A DNA stretch of 14,511 nt from Methanobacteriota archaeon (GTDB lineage Archaea > Halobacteriota > Syntropharchaeia > DAOWMC01), in assembly GCA_030643285.1 (NCBI GenBank), contig DAOWMC010000005.1, positions 1 to 14,511 on the forward strand. The letters are read 5' to 3'. Positions within the stretch are counted from its first letter, which is position 1. Each line of letters opens with the position of its first letter. Positions 1 through 6,678 of the stretch are shown here, one piece after another. A program made the translations under genes and the position numbers. Below the pieces are notes generated by a model that worked only from the letters and a program-made list of their open reading frames with translations, searched no databases and was not told the DNA's origin.

Positions 1-12
1 ATATTCATCAAA

Positions 13-33
13 ATTTCATTTGGCTATTGAAAT
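13..33 (-). terminator. possible weak hairpin downstream of atwA
   Basis: A 6-bp inverted repeat (ATTTCA at 13-18 and TGAAAT at 28-33, 9-nt loop) lies about 20 nt past the atwA stop. On the minus strand it is followed by a short TTTT. It could help end the atwA transcript, but it is short and AT-rich, so chance is a real alternative. Confidence 0.22.
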
Positions 34-53
34 GTTGATTTGGAAGCTAAGCG

Positions 54-1700
54 CTAGTACTTATCCAGAGCCTCGACAGAAATTTTTTTAGCCACACCGA
101 CACGATTTCCAATGGGAGTTTCCAGATCCTTCATCTTCTTTACAATATCAGCTGGATCCCCTATTGCTATAAACTCGCCATACCTCATTAGTGCAGCCCG
201 ATCACATACCATCTCGATAAAGTCCATATCGTGAGATACTACAACATAGGTCTGGCCAAAGTCATCTCTTGCTTTTCTGAGTGATTTTGCAAGTTCTATC
301 CTTGTAAGCGGGTCCGCAGTTCCTGTGGGTTCGTCTAAAAACATGATCATGGGATCGGTTATAAGGCACCTTGCAATTGCGAGTCTCTGTCTCTCACCCT
401 CACTCAGCTGCATCGGATAGTCATATATCTTGTAATCAATTTTATCCTTGGTAAAACCAACCGCCATTAATACCTTGTAGATCTGATTGGCTAAAATATC
501 AGGGGGTATATCAATCATCAAGGCGCTCTGCAAATTTTCATATACATTTAGGTTGTTGTGGAGCGAATATTCCTGATGCAAAACCGCGATGTGTGGGGTA
601 GCTCGTCCTTTTCCATCAGGTCCCATTTTCTTCATATCCACATCGGTATCGCCAATTTTGATCATGAGGTCTCCTTTGGAGGGAAGGATAAACCCTGCTA
701 ATAGTCGGGATAAGGTGGTCTTACCCGATCCACTTACCCCCACAATCCCGAATATCTCATTTTTCTTTATGGTTTGCGTTATATCATGAACCGGTGTCAC
801 CAATCCCCTGTCAAATGCAATGAAGTACTTTCTGAGGTCCTTGAACACGATCAGATCCTCGGTACATTTCTTTCGCTCGATCTCAATCTTTTCATATTCT
901 TCCATGAATCTGGCTATAACGTCTTTGGTCTTTCCACTGTCAATAACCATTCCATCTTTGAGACACATCGATTCAATTGTTAACTTTGATACTTCCTCTG
1001 GGAAATGAGAGTTTATTATCGCGGGAATCCCTTTTTTCTTTTCATTACTCATGATCTCATGCATTGATTCTGCCGTTATCCGATCCAGTGTGCCTGAAGG
1101 CTCATCTGCAAATAAAAGAAATGGATTTTTCATGATAGCCATGGCAAACAGACATCTCTGTTTTTCTCCCCCGCTCAAATCATCTGCACGATGGTAAATT
1201 CTATTGCCGAGTAATACCTGAGAAAGCAGGTCAGATGCCATCTTCTCCTGTCTGGATTTGGGTATATCGATACTATCCATGATCCGCATAAGATTTGTCA
1301 ATACGGATAGATCGCCATAGAGTGCAAATGAGCGCTGGAGCATGTACCCAATTCTATCATAGATTGAACCGGCCGTGGAATCTTTTCCAAGGCGATCCCA
1401 AAAGTTTACTTCCTCAAGGTCCAGTGTACCTATACCACATTTCTGGCATTGACTACCTTTTTTGCTTGGAAGCTCGACCCAGCTACATTCCGGACATACC
1501 GCAACTCGATAGATAACCGTCCCTTTTGTTGGCCTGTACTCTTTTATTCCCCGCAGGGTGTTCATAAGCACGGTTTTTCCCGAACCGCTCTTTCCAATCA
1601 CACCAAACCATTGACCTTCCTTAACTGTGATGTCAACATTGTCCAACACTTTTCTATCAGTAAAATATTTTGTAAGTCCTTCAGCAACTAAAAAATCCAT
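54..1700 (-). CDS. atwA: methyl-coenzyme M reductase system component A2 (AtwA), double ABC ATPase
   Basis: AtwA is a cytoplasmic tandem ABC-type ATPase that takes part in the ATP-dependent reductive activation of the Ni-F430 centre of methyl-coenzyme M reductase. The 548-residue protein is full length for the family. The first cassette has Walker A GKSGSGKT at 36-43, a four-cysteine zinc-ribbon-like insert (C69, C72, C85, C88), signature LSGGEKQR at 175-182, Walker B LLFADEP at 195-201 and an H-loop His at 232. The second has Walker A GVSGSGKT at 321-328, signature LSEGERQR, Walker B IMFLDEP and an SHD H-loop. The Cys insert between Walker A and the Q-loop is typical of AtwA and unlike ordinary transporters, and there are no membrane segments. 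The ATG at 1700 follows a strong AAGGAGGT ribosome site. It stands alone after a 173-bp gap, so it is probably transcribed separately from the upstream operon. Confidence 0.93.
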   Translation of the reverse strand: MDFLVAEGLTKYFTDRKVLDNVDITVKEGQWFGVIGKSGSGKTVLMNTLRGIKEYRPTKGTVIYRVAVCPECSWVELPSKKGSQCQKCGIGTLDLEEVNFWDRLGKDSTAGSIYDRIGYMLQRSFALYGDLSVLTNLMRIMDSIDIPKSRQEKMASDLLSQVLLGNRIYHRADDLSGGEKQRCLFAMAIMKNPFLLFADEPSGTLDRITAESMHEIMSNEKKKGIPAIINSHFPEEVSKLTIESMCLKDGMVIDSGKTKDVIARFMEEYEKIEIERKKCTEDLIVFKDLRKYFIAFDRGLVTPVHDITQTIKKNEIFGIVGVSGSGKTTLSRLLAGFILPSKGDLMIKIGDTDVDMKKMGPDGKGRATPHIAVLHQEYSLHNNLNVYENLQSALMIDIPPDILANQIYKVLMAVGFTKDKIDYKIYDYPMQLSEGERQRLAIARCLITDPMIMFLDEPTGTADPLTRIELAKSLRKARDDFGQTYVVVSHDMDFIEMVCDRAALMRYGEFIAIGDPADIVKKMKDLETPIGNRVGVAKKISVEALDKY

Positions 1701-1707
1701 CTATCCG

Positions 1708-1716
1708 ACCTCCTTA
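1708..1716 (-). promoter_or_regulatory. strong ribosome binding site of atwA
   Basis: On the minus strand AAGGAGGTC precedes the ATG at 1700 with about 7 nt of spacing. It is one of the strongest Shine-Dalgarno matches in the window and fixes the atwA start. Confidence 0.75.
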
Positions 1717-1753
1717 TATCCTGTATGTACCCTGTCTTTACATAATTAATAAT

Positions 1754-1779
1754 GCTGACACGCTTGACATGCTTGACAT
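1754..1779. repeat. 9-bp tandem repeat in the atwA upstream region
   Basis: GCTTGACAT occurs twice without a gap at 1762-1770 and 1771-1779. It is preceded by a decayed copy, GCTGACAC, at 1754-1761. On the minus strand the block lies just downstream of an A/T-rich TATA-like stretch (about 1781-1795) and about 55-80 nt before the atwA start. That places it close to the expected transcription start, where a regulator could bind. The function is inferred from position only. Confidence 0.5.
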
Positions 1780-1873
1780 TACACAATATACTTAAATGTC
1801 CTTTATGTGAGATTAAAACTTCTAAAGGTCTTAATGGTCATAAAATATGGCACAGGTCACCCTGTATAAAAAA

Positions 1874-2896
1874 TTACAAATCCACAAATGGTACCAAATC
1901 ACACGATCTGCACCTGTGGCACATTGTACTGAATTTTTTTGGATTCAAATTATTTTTTTCAAATACCAATTTTGTTTCGTATGCAAGATTTATCAGTCTG
2001 GCAGCAGATGGTCGTGTGCATTTGCCATTGGTACTTAAGATTATGTCATTTTCACAGTATGGGTTTATTGATAGTGGCCTTATCGTTGGAACCACACCAT
2101 ATGACGCGAACTGGAAAACAAGATCCATGACATTTTCATCTTTTTCTCCAAGACCGGTTATTATATTTGAACATACCCTGTTTTTCCCAAAAATATCAGA
2201 TGCGTGTTCCAATGATTTTAAAACAACCTCATAATCCAACTCAGGACAAACCTTTGAAAATATATCCCTGTCTGCAGATTCGATATTTATCTTAATCTCG
2301 CATGCACCGGAACTGTATATGGCTTCGATCTCCTTTTCATTTTCCGTATATGTCTCAACACCAATTGGCAAATCAAAGTTATCCGATAACTCAGAAACCA
2401 CATCACAGATCAGATCATTTGTTATTTTTGGGGAATTAAATACTCCCGAGGTCACACAGATACATGAAGCTTTGTCCTGAACACCTCTGATTGCTTCAAC
2501 TGCTTTTTGTGGGTTCATCCGCTCATGCCTTATACCCTCATCGAGCTTCGGAGTTGCACAGAAACTACAGTTATAAATGCACCCTGCCTCAACATTTATA
2601 AATGCCTGTTTCGGGGCATGAAATAACGTTGGAATGATTTTAACACGATCCAAAAAAAGCTCATTTTCAAAGTAAACATTAAATGAATCTTCTTTTTTCA
2701 ATTTAAACCTGGAATTATCCACAATCTTTAATCTGACAACACTGTTCCCAAAGCCTATATGTAAGCAATCAAACCCTGCCCCTGGCCCTGCTGTGGATCT
2801 ATCAGGTTTACATGGTAGATCAGCCTTTTCTACCTCAATTGAACCTCCCTCAATGAGCATGGCTTTTTTAATTGTATCTATCCTAATATCTGGCAT
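1874..2896 (-). CDS. uncharacterised archaeal radical SAM enzyme with C-terminal Cys cluster
   Basis: A 340-residue radical SAM protein. The CxxxCxxC motif (C106, C110, C113, in the stretch CIYNCSFC) should bind the SAM-cleaving 4Fe-4S cluster. The region that follows reads as an alternating beta/alpha barrel (for example VTSGVF, GVETYTE, IKINIES). The C-terminus holds a second cysteine set, CxxCxxC (C326, C329, C332), directly before the end, suggesting an auxiliary Fe-S cluster or metal site. The N-terminal 90 residues contain a GPGAG stretch and form a separate domain. I do not recognise the substrate. It is the last gene of a minus-strand operon behind an HTH-less NrpR domain and a FwdD-like protein, 43 nt after the latter. 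The start at 2896 has no strong ribosome site, and an internal ATG at residue 13 is possible. Confidence 0.75.
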   Translation of the reverse strand: MPDIRIDTIKKAMLIEGGSIEVEKADLPCKPDRSTAGPGAGFDCLHIGFGNSVVRLKIVDNSRFKLKKEDSFNVYFENELFLDRVKIIPTLFHAPKQAFINVEAGCIYNCSFCATPKLDEGIRHERMNPQKAVEAIRGVQDKASCICVTSGVFNSPKITNDLICDVVSELSDNFDLPIGVETYTENEKEIEAIYSSGACEIKINIESADRDIFSKVCPELDYEVVLKSLEHASDIFGKNRVCSNIITGLGEKDENVMDLVFQFASYGVVPTIRPLSINPYCENDIILSTNGKCTRPSAARLINLAYETKLVFEKNNLNPKKFSTMCHRCRSCDLVPFVDL

Positions 2897-2939
2897 TTTT
2901 ACATCTTCATACGGGTTATTTTAATATCAGGTTCGGTAC

Positions 2940-3344
2940 TCACAAAAGATCCTTCACATCCTTTATGCTCTCCCTGCTTTTTGATACACTAACATTAACC
3001 TTTTTGGAATCAATAAATCCCGTACCGTTGGTCTTGGGGGACATCAAACGATTGGAATAGAAACTGCCCGGCATAAGAATAAGCCCCTCATGTTTATCAT
3101 CGTCTTTTTTAATACTGACAACAACCGAACCGTGTTCGTTTGAAATCTCTACATTATCACCTTCACTAACCCCTAAACTTTTCATATCATCAACGTCTGT
3201 AATTGCCACTGCAGAAAGTTTTTTGTACTCTTTACCAAATTTATCCACCGAAGCTTCATGTTGAAATATATCACTATATGTGATAAGTAAAGCCTCTTTT
3301 TTTGGAGTTGAAATGAATTTCGATACATTAACCATTTTTATCAC
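2940..3344 (-). CDS. FwdD/FmdD-like molybdopterin-dinucleotide-binding domain protein
   Basis: A 134-residue single-domain protein resembling formylmethanofuran dehydrogenase subunit D and the C-terminal double-psi barrel domain of molybdopterin oxidoreductases. The visible signs are the DVDDMKSLGVSEGDNVEI block, a GSVVVSIK strand, the LMPGSFYSNRLMSP segment and the NGTGFIDSK motif. These match the FwdD pattern, in which this domain contacts the pterin nucleotide. No fwdA, B or C neighbour is present, so it is an orphan copy. It may serve a second Fwd/Fmd complex encoded elsewhere, or the cofactor-handling role of the adjacent radical SAM protein. The GTG start at 3344 overlaps the stop of the preceding NrpR-domain gene (GTGA), indicating translational coupling. 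An ATG nine bases further in (3335), behind GGTG, is a good alternative. Confidence 0.72.
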   Translation of the reverse strand: MIKMVNVSKFISTPKKEALLITYSDIFQHEASVDKFGKEYKKLSAVAITDVDDMKSLGVSEGDNVEISNEHGSVVVSIKKDDDKHEGLILMPGSFYSNRLMSPKTNGTGFIDSKKVNVSVSKSRESIKDVKDLL

Positions 3345-4078
3345 ACCATTTTTCCAAGTTCTGATATATCCATAAGATTTGATATAGCCTTAGTTCGTAC
3401 ATTTATACCTGCCTCACGAATTGCCGCTAAAGGATTTGTGCCACCCAATACAACAATTCCTACATGATCCCTTCCAACTGATAATCCCAGGGCATCTGAA
3501 TTTGGCTCCCCTATTTTAATAACACCATCAATATCCGCTTTCAACAATTCATCCAGTACCTGCTCAGCATGTTCTTTTGCAACCAGGGGGACCTCCCTAA
3601 TATTTGCAAGTATCTTACCAGAACCAGTTTCAATTGCCTTTGTAACGGAGGTCAATTGCTGACTCATCAAGATTTCCAGTGGATCAATGGTTGTACTTTT
3701 ATAGTCTAAAAAATCCGTGAACCTTATTGGCCTTTCATTAGTAACCTGTATGATTCCCCCACCCCTCGGATTAGTTGGAATACCCTGTTTCAGGAGAACA
3801 CCGTCTATTGTCATACTGCACATCGTATATAGCGCAATCTCGCCTTCATTGCCCGTGGGTTCGCTTTTTATGTAAGGACTTATAGAGAACCCCCCCCTCA
3901 GAGTCTTATCAAATATATTCAGTGCCGCTCTCAGGTCGTTTTCGTTGATAACCGAGATGTTAACAATTACTTTTCCACTCTTTTTCTTGGGATCAAATGT
4001 TACACCATAGATCAAATCTCGTATCCTTGACATTATGAATCTGATCCGATAGCCTAATTCGTTTGAATTGCCTGCCAT
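3341..4078 (-). CDS. NrpR-type effector domain protein lacking the DNA-binding domain
   Basis: A 245-residue protein corresponding to one NrpR regulatory domain (DUF128). In NrpR this domain binds 2-oxoglutarate and controls repression of nitrogen-assimilation genes. Family-like blocks are RDLIYGVTFDP and KVIVNISVIN near the N-terminus, CSMTIDGVLLKQGIP, GGGIIQV, RFTDFLDY, TTIDPLEI, ILANIREVP, and GRDHVGIVVLGGTNPLAAIREAGI near the end. The domain begins almost at residue 16, so there is no room for the winged helix found in repressor-type NrpR. This recalls the HTH-less NrpRII partner described in Methanosarcina. It is the first gene of a minus-strand operon with a FwdD-like and a radical SAM gene. 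GGTGTGAT directly precedes the ATG. Whether it partners an HTH-bearing NrpR encoded elsewhere or serves this operon cannot be seen here. Confidence 0.82.
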   Translation of the reverse strand: MAGNSNELGYRIRFIMSRIRDLIYGVTFDPKKKSGKVIVNISVINENDLRAALNIFDKTLRGGFSISPYIKSEPTGNEGEIALYTMCSMTIDGVLLKQGIPTNPRGGGIIQVTNERPIRFTDFLDYKSTTIDPLEILMSQQLTSVTKAIETGSGKILANIREVPLVAKEHAEQVLDELLKADIDGVIKIGEPNSDALGLSVGRDHVGIVVLGGTNPLAAIREAGINVRTKAISNLMDISELGKMV

Positions 4079-4103
4079 ATCACACCAATTATAGCCATTC
4101 TAC

Positions 4104-4134
4104 CATAAGTTACTATAAGAAATATTTTTTATAC
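4104..4134 (-). promoter_or_regulatory. TATA box and start region of the NrpR-domain operon
   Basis: On the minus strand TATAAAAAAT reads across 4133-4124. A start about 25 nt downstream (near 4104) would leave a leader of about 26 nt before the ATG at 4078, a normal archaeal geometry. The same AT-rich block could also serve the divergent plus-strand gene. Confidence 0.45.
4114..4134 (+). promoter_or_regulatory. TATA-like region of the divergent Mrr-fold gene
   Basis: Two plus-strand TATA-like stretches, TATAAGAAATA (4114-4124) and TTTTTTATAC (4125-4134), predict transcript starts near 4143 or 4155. Either gives a leaderless or very short-leader mRNA for the gene starting at 4150 or 4162. 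Confidence 0.4.
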
Positions 4135-4149
4135 AATAGTGTAATTGAT

Positions 4150-5256
4150 ATGTTGAGTACTATGAGGGGCAAGATAATAAGCTTGTTGAAAAAAGTTTTT
4201 TCACAATCCGGGTACAGTGTTGAGCGATCCTATGAGTATGATTTAATTGCAGAAAAACAGTCTGACAGGGTTTATGTAAATTATTCCGAAGTCATAAATC
4301 AGAAAGACCTGGAACGTTTTGTAAACGACACGAGAGATGTTGACGGTTTCGCTTTAATGGTCTGCTCAGCGGGTCTATCAGATAGTATTTCTGATTTAGC
4401 AGAACGTGAAGGGATACTGATCTGGGATAGAGATGAACTTGAATCGCAGATAGGCAGGGCCATTCTGGCAGAAATTGAAGGAAGGGTGACTGAACTTTTG
4501 TTATCCGAACCAAAAAAGGAATCACAGTCAGTTGATTTCCCTTCAGTTGGCTTTATGAATCTGTTTGGTAATGAAGAAGTGGGGGCCACAAATGTACCGG
4601 CTTCTGAAACAGATATTACACCTTTTTACGAGTCTGCTGTTTCACCTGCCCAGGGGGTGGAAATTTCATCTGTTCCCGAAGCAACCACCGTAATTAAACT
4701 ACATACATTATCGATTGACGTTGACAAATCAGAAGCATTAGCAGCCGCAAGAAGTCAGATCAGAGATGCGGAAATCTCAAAGATTAGATTTGTGCCGTTT
4801 TGGTTGTACAATTATTCGTTGGATGCAAAAAGGCAGTATAAATCAAAGGTGGTAGATCTAAGCGGGCGTGGTACGAGTGAAATTAACGCAATAACAGGTT
4901 CCATATCAAACAGACTGACAATGTTCAAAGATCAGTTCAATGACCGAATAACAGTTCCGGAGAGGGGATATATAGTTGAAAAGCCATCCCTGACAAGAGA
5001 TGAGATTGAGACGGCAGTCATAAGCAAGATTATAGCCGAACACACAAAAGTAATGAAATTTAGTGAAGAAAATGGTCAGGCTGTAATATATGAAGACAAA
5101 ATGTTTAAACCGTCTCAAAATGATATTAGCCTTGATTTTGAATTGATATACCTCCCTGTTTGGGAAATAAAAGGATCTAATGGTTTTATGGAGCTAAACG
5201 CTTTCAGTGGTGAAGAAATTGATTTTCCCCTTGACAGCGATGCCGAGTTTATCTGA
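4150..5256 (+). CDS. protein with N-terminal restriction-endonuclease-like (Mrr-type) fold, unknown function
   Basis: I take the ATG at 4150 (368 residues), with 4162 as an alternative. Upstream in-frame codons reach back to 4063 but would overlap the divergent gene and cross its promoter. The first 110 residues resemble an Mrr-like nuclease domain (GYSVERSYEYDLIAEKQSDRV, then FALMVCSAGLSDS and LAEREGILIWDRDELESQIG). At the place where an active PD-(D/E)xK enzyme has its ExK motif, the sequence reads VYVNYSE, so catalysis is probably lost. A low-complexity linker follows. The C-terminal 200 residues form a second domain with FVPFWLYNYSL and LIYLPVWEIKG, two similar aromatic segments suggesting an internal duplication. 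No signal peptide or membrane segment is seen. It is 10 nt from the regulator gene that follows, so probably in one transcript. The function is unknown. Confidence 0.72.
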   Translation: MLSTMRGKIISLLKKVFSQSGYSVERSYEYDLIAEKQSDRVYVNYSEVINQKDLERFVNDTRDVDGFALMVCSAGLSDSISDLAEREGILIWDRDELESQIGRAILAEIEGRVTELLLSEPKKESQSVDFPSVGFMNLFGNEEVGATNVPASETDITPFYESAVSPAQGVEISSVPEATTVIKLHTLSIDVDKSEALAAARSQIRDAEISKIRFVPFWLYNYSLDAKRQYKSKVVDLSGRGTSEINAITGSISNRLTMFKDQFNDRITVPERGYIVEKPSLTRDEIETAVISKIIAEHTKVMKFSEENGQAVIYEDKMFKPSQNDISLDFELIYLPVWEIKGSNGFMELNAFSGEEIDFPLDSDAEFI

Positions 5257-5266
5257 ATAATGTAAA

Positions 5267-6094
5267 ATGCAAATCGACCCGCAAATAAGCATTTTAGTAG
5301 ACAAAAAGAGGTTAACCGTCCGGCAGTTAGAAGCTCTGGTTGCGATATCCAAAACCCGTTCCCAAACGCAGGCTTCAAAGGAGCTGGGTATCTCAACCCC
5401 GGTTCTACACAGGTACATAAAGCGGGCTGAAAAGGAGCTTGGTTTTCCACTTATTCACACAACACATCTGAATACTGGATTGACACCAGAAGCGAGCAAA
5501 ATTATTGAAGCTTACAAGCGTTACATCCTATCAACTGCACGCCATTCAAATCCGGCGGTTGCCTGCACGCCAATAACACAGAATCTCCTGCTTGAAAGTT
5601 TATCGGGCCTTGAAAAAGAGGGGAGGATTTTTGATGTTTATATAGGCGATGATAGAACCAATTTGAAGCTGTTAGATGCTGGAACTGTCGATTTGGTTAT
5701 TTTTGACGATCCGTTGAATGTGTACGAGTACGAAGGGAATTTTGACCATAGGGGCATAGGTTTTGACTCGCTTATTCATGTTTACAGGTCAAAATCATAT
5801 GTTAAATTTAGATACGGGGCACAAAGAATAGGTTTTGAACATCTAAAGTCTAAAAGTATTGAATACTGCATTTTGCACTCTATAAGCGATGTAAATTTAC
5901 TTTTTGAAAGTAAGGAGAGTTTTTTTATAAATCAAAGTCTTGTTTCAACGCAAGAAATTGTCTTACATTCAGAGACAGATGCTTCGGCTTTTACTCATGA
6001 AATAATAGCCATGGTAGTAACCGAAAATGAGGATTTGTACACGCTTGTAGAAAAAATGAAGAAGCTGGCACCTGATTATGGCTTTATTACCTAA
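5267..6094 (+). CDS. LysR/ModE-type transcriptional regulator
   Basis: A 275-residue one-component regulator. Residues 16-63 form a LysR-type winged helix-turn-helix (LTVRQLEALVAISKTRS, then TQASKELGISTPVLHRYIKRAEKELGFPLI), also close to the ModE DNA-binding domain used for molybdate control in archaea. Residues from about 100 to 260 resemble a periplasmic-binding-protein-like effector domain with alternating strands and helices (VDLVIFDDP, GIGFDSLIHVYRS, IIAMVVTENEDLY). The ligand cannot be read from sequence. Molybdate/tungstate or an anion would fit a ModE-like regulator near Fwd- and Hdr-type genes, but this is inference. It lies 10 nt after the Mrr-fold gene and 70 nt before hdrC, so hdrCB is a natural candidate target. 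There is no clear ribosome site before the ATG, so translation may depend on coupling to the upstream gene. Confidence 0.75.
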   Translation: MQIDPQISILVDKKRLTVRQLEALVAISKTRSQTQASKELGISTPVLHRYIKRAEKELGFPLIHTTHLNTGLTPEASKIIEAYKRYILSTARHSNPAVACTPITQNLLLESLSGLEKEGRIFDVYIGDDRTNLKLLDAGTVDLVIFDDPLNVYEYEGNFDHRGIGFDSLIHVYRSKSYVKFRYGAQRIGFEHLKSKSIEYCILHSISDVNLLFESKESFFINQSLVSTQEIVLHSETDASAFTHEIIAMVVTENEDLYTLVEKMKKLAPDYGFIT

Positions 6095-6104
6095 AAGGGT
6101 AATA
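6085..6104 (+). terminator. hairpin across the end of the LysR-type gene
   Basis: TATTACC (6085-6091) and GGTAATA (6098-6104) form a perfect 7-bp inverted repeat with a 6-nt loop containing the stop codon. It may end the regulator transcript. Because it is symmetric and lies 20-40 nt upstream of the hdrC TATA-like region, it could also be an operator. There is no long T-tract behind it. Confidence 0.35.
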
Positions 6105-6123
6105 GGTTGCATACTTTTCATAA

Positions 6124-6159
6124 GGTTTTTATGCTGTGTATTATAATCATGTTATGGTG
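6124..6159 (+). promoter_or_regulatory. promoter and ribosome site of hdrC
   Basis: Two TATA-like stretches, GGTTTTTATG (6124-6133) and GTATTATAA (6138-6146), precede hdrC. A GGTG ribosome site at 6156-6159 sits 5 nt before the ATG at 6165. The first TATA box would give a leader of about 10 nt with the GGTG at its front. The second would give a leaderless mRNA. Confidence 0.45.
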
Positions 6160-6164
6160 TAGAT

Positions 6165-6677
6165 ATGGCCGACGTATATGTTAAACCAAATCCGGAATTC
6201 ACAAGAGAAGTTATTGAGGCGGGCGGCGATACGCTCAACCTCTGTTTTCAATGCGGTACCTGCACGGGAAGTTGTCCTTCAGGAAGGTACACATCGTTTA
6301 GAATAAGAAAGATGATCAGAAAGGCGCAGTTAGGTCTGAAAGAGGAGGTTTTACCTTCCGAAGATCTATGGTTCTGCACGACATGTTACACATGCTATGA
6401 ACGCTGTCCGAGAGGTGTTGATATACCTGGTATTGTGCTGACTTTAAGGAATATCGCGGTGCGGCAAGGGTATATGAAAGAAGCCCATAAAAAGACTGCT
6501 TCATTTATTGTGAATAACGGTCATCTGATGAGCCTGAAGGATGAACACAAAGCTTTGAGAAAAGCAAATGGTCTGGATGAAACTCCGCCAACGGTGCTTA
6601 TGTATGAAGATGCCATGAACAGTGTTAAGGAGATAATCAAAAAGACTGGATTTGATAAACTAATTGGAGGTGATTGA
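6165..6677 (+). CDS. hdrC: CoB-CoM heterodisulfide reductase subunit C
   Basis: HdrC carries electrons from HdrA to the catalytic subunit HdrB in the cytoplasmic heterodisulfide reductase, which reduces CoM-S-S-CoB (or works in reverse in methane oxidisers). The 170-residue protein shows two ferredoxin-type CxxCxxCxxxCP motifs, C27-C30-C33-C37 and C71-C74-C77-C81, for two 4Fe-4S clusters. The usual short N-terminal strand and a helical C-terminal part are present. There is no transmembrane segment and no fused HdrB, so this is the soluble HdrABC type, not the membrane HdrDE type. hdrB follows one base after its stop. No hdrA lies in the window, so HdrA must be encoded elsewhere, as in several hydrogenotrophic methanogens. 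Confidence 0.95.
   Translation: MADVYVKPNPEFTREVIEAGGDTLNLCFQCGTCTGSCPSGRYTSFRIRKMIRKAQLGLKEEVLPSEDLWFCTTCYTCYERCPRGVDIPGIVLTLRNIAVRQGYMKEAHKKTASFIVNNGHLMSLKDEHKALRKANGLDETPPTVLMYEDAMNSVKEIIKKTGFDKLIGGD
6666..6674 (+). promoter_or_regulatory. ribosome binding site that fixes the hdrB start
   Basis: GGAGGTGAT, a near-perfect complement of the archaeal 16S rRNA 3' end, lies inside the last codons of hdrC with the ATG at 6679 eight bases after GGAGG. This favours 6679 over the in-frame TTG at 6664, which overlaps the ribosome site itself. Confidence 0.8.
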
Positions 6678-6678
6678 T

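Noticed and set aside
1852..1865. ACAGG-TCAC-CCTGT hairpin after the radical SAM gene as a terminator
   Set aside because: Only 5 bp, with no T-run in the direction of transcription. Too weak to call.
1752..2234. Plus-strand frame of 160 residues
   Set aside because: It is antisense to the radical SAM gene, which has clear motifs. The plus-strand product has Phe/Ser/His-rich composition typical of a shadow.
4063..4149. Extended N-terminus of the Mrr-fold protein starting at 4063
   Set aside because: It would overlap the divergent gene's first codons and translate through the shared promoter. Residues such as YHTNYSHSTISYYKKYFLYN look like translated AT-rich intergenic DNA.
6664..6678. TTG start of hdrB at 6664
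   Set aside because: The codon lies within the ribosome binding site of the ATG at 6679, and the extra residues are not part of HdrB N-termini.
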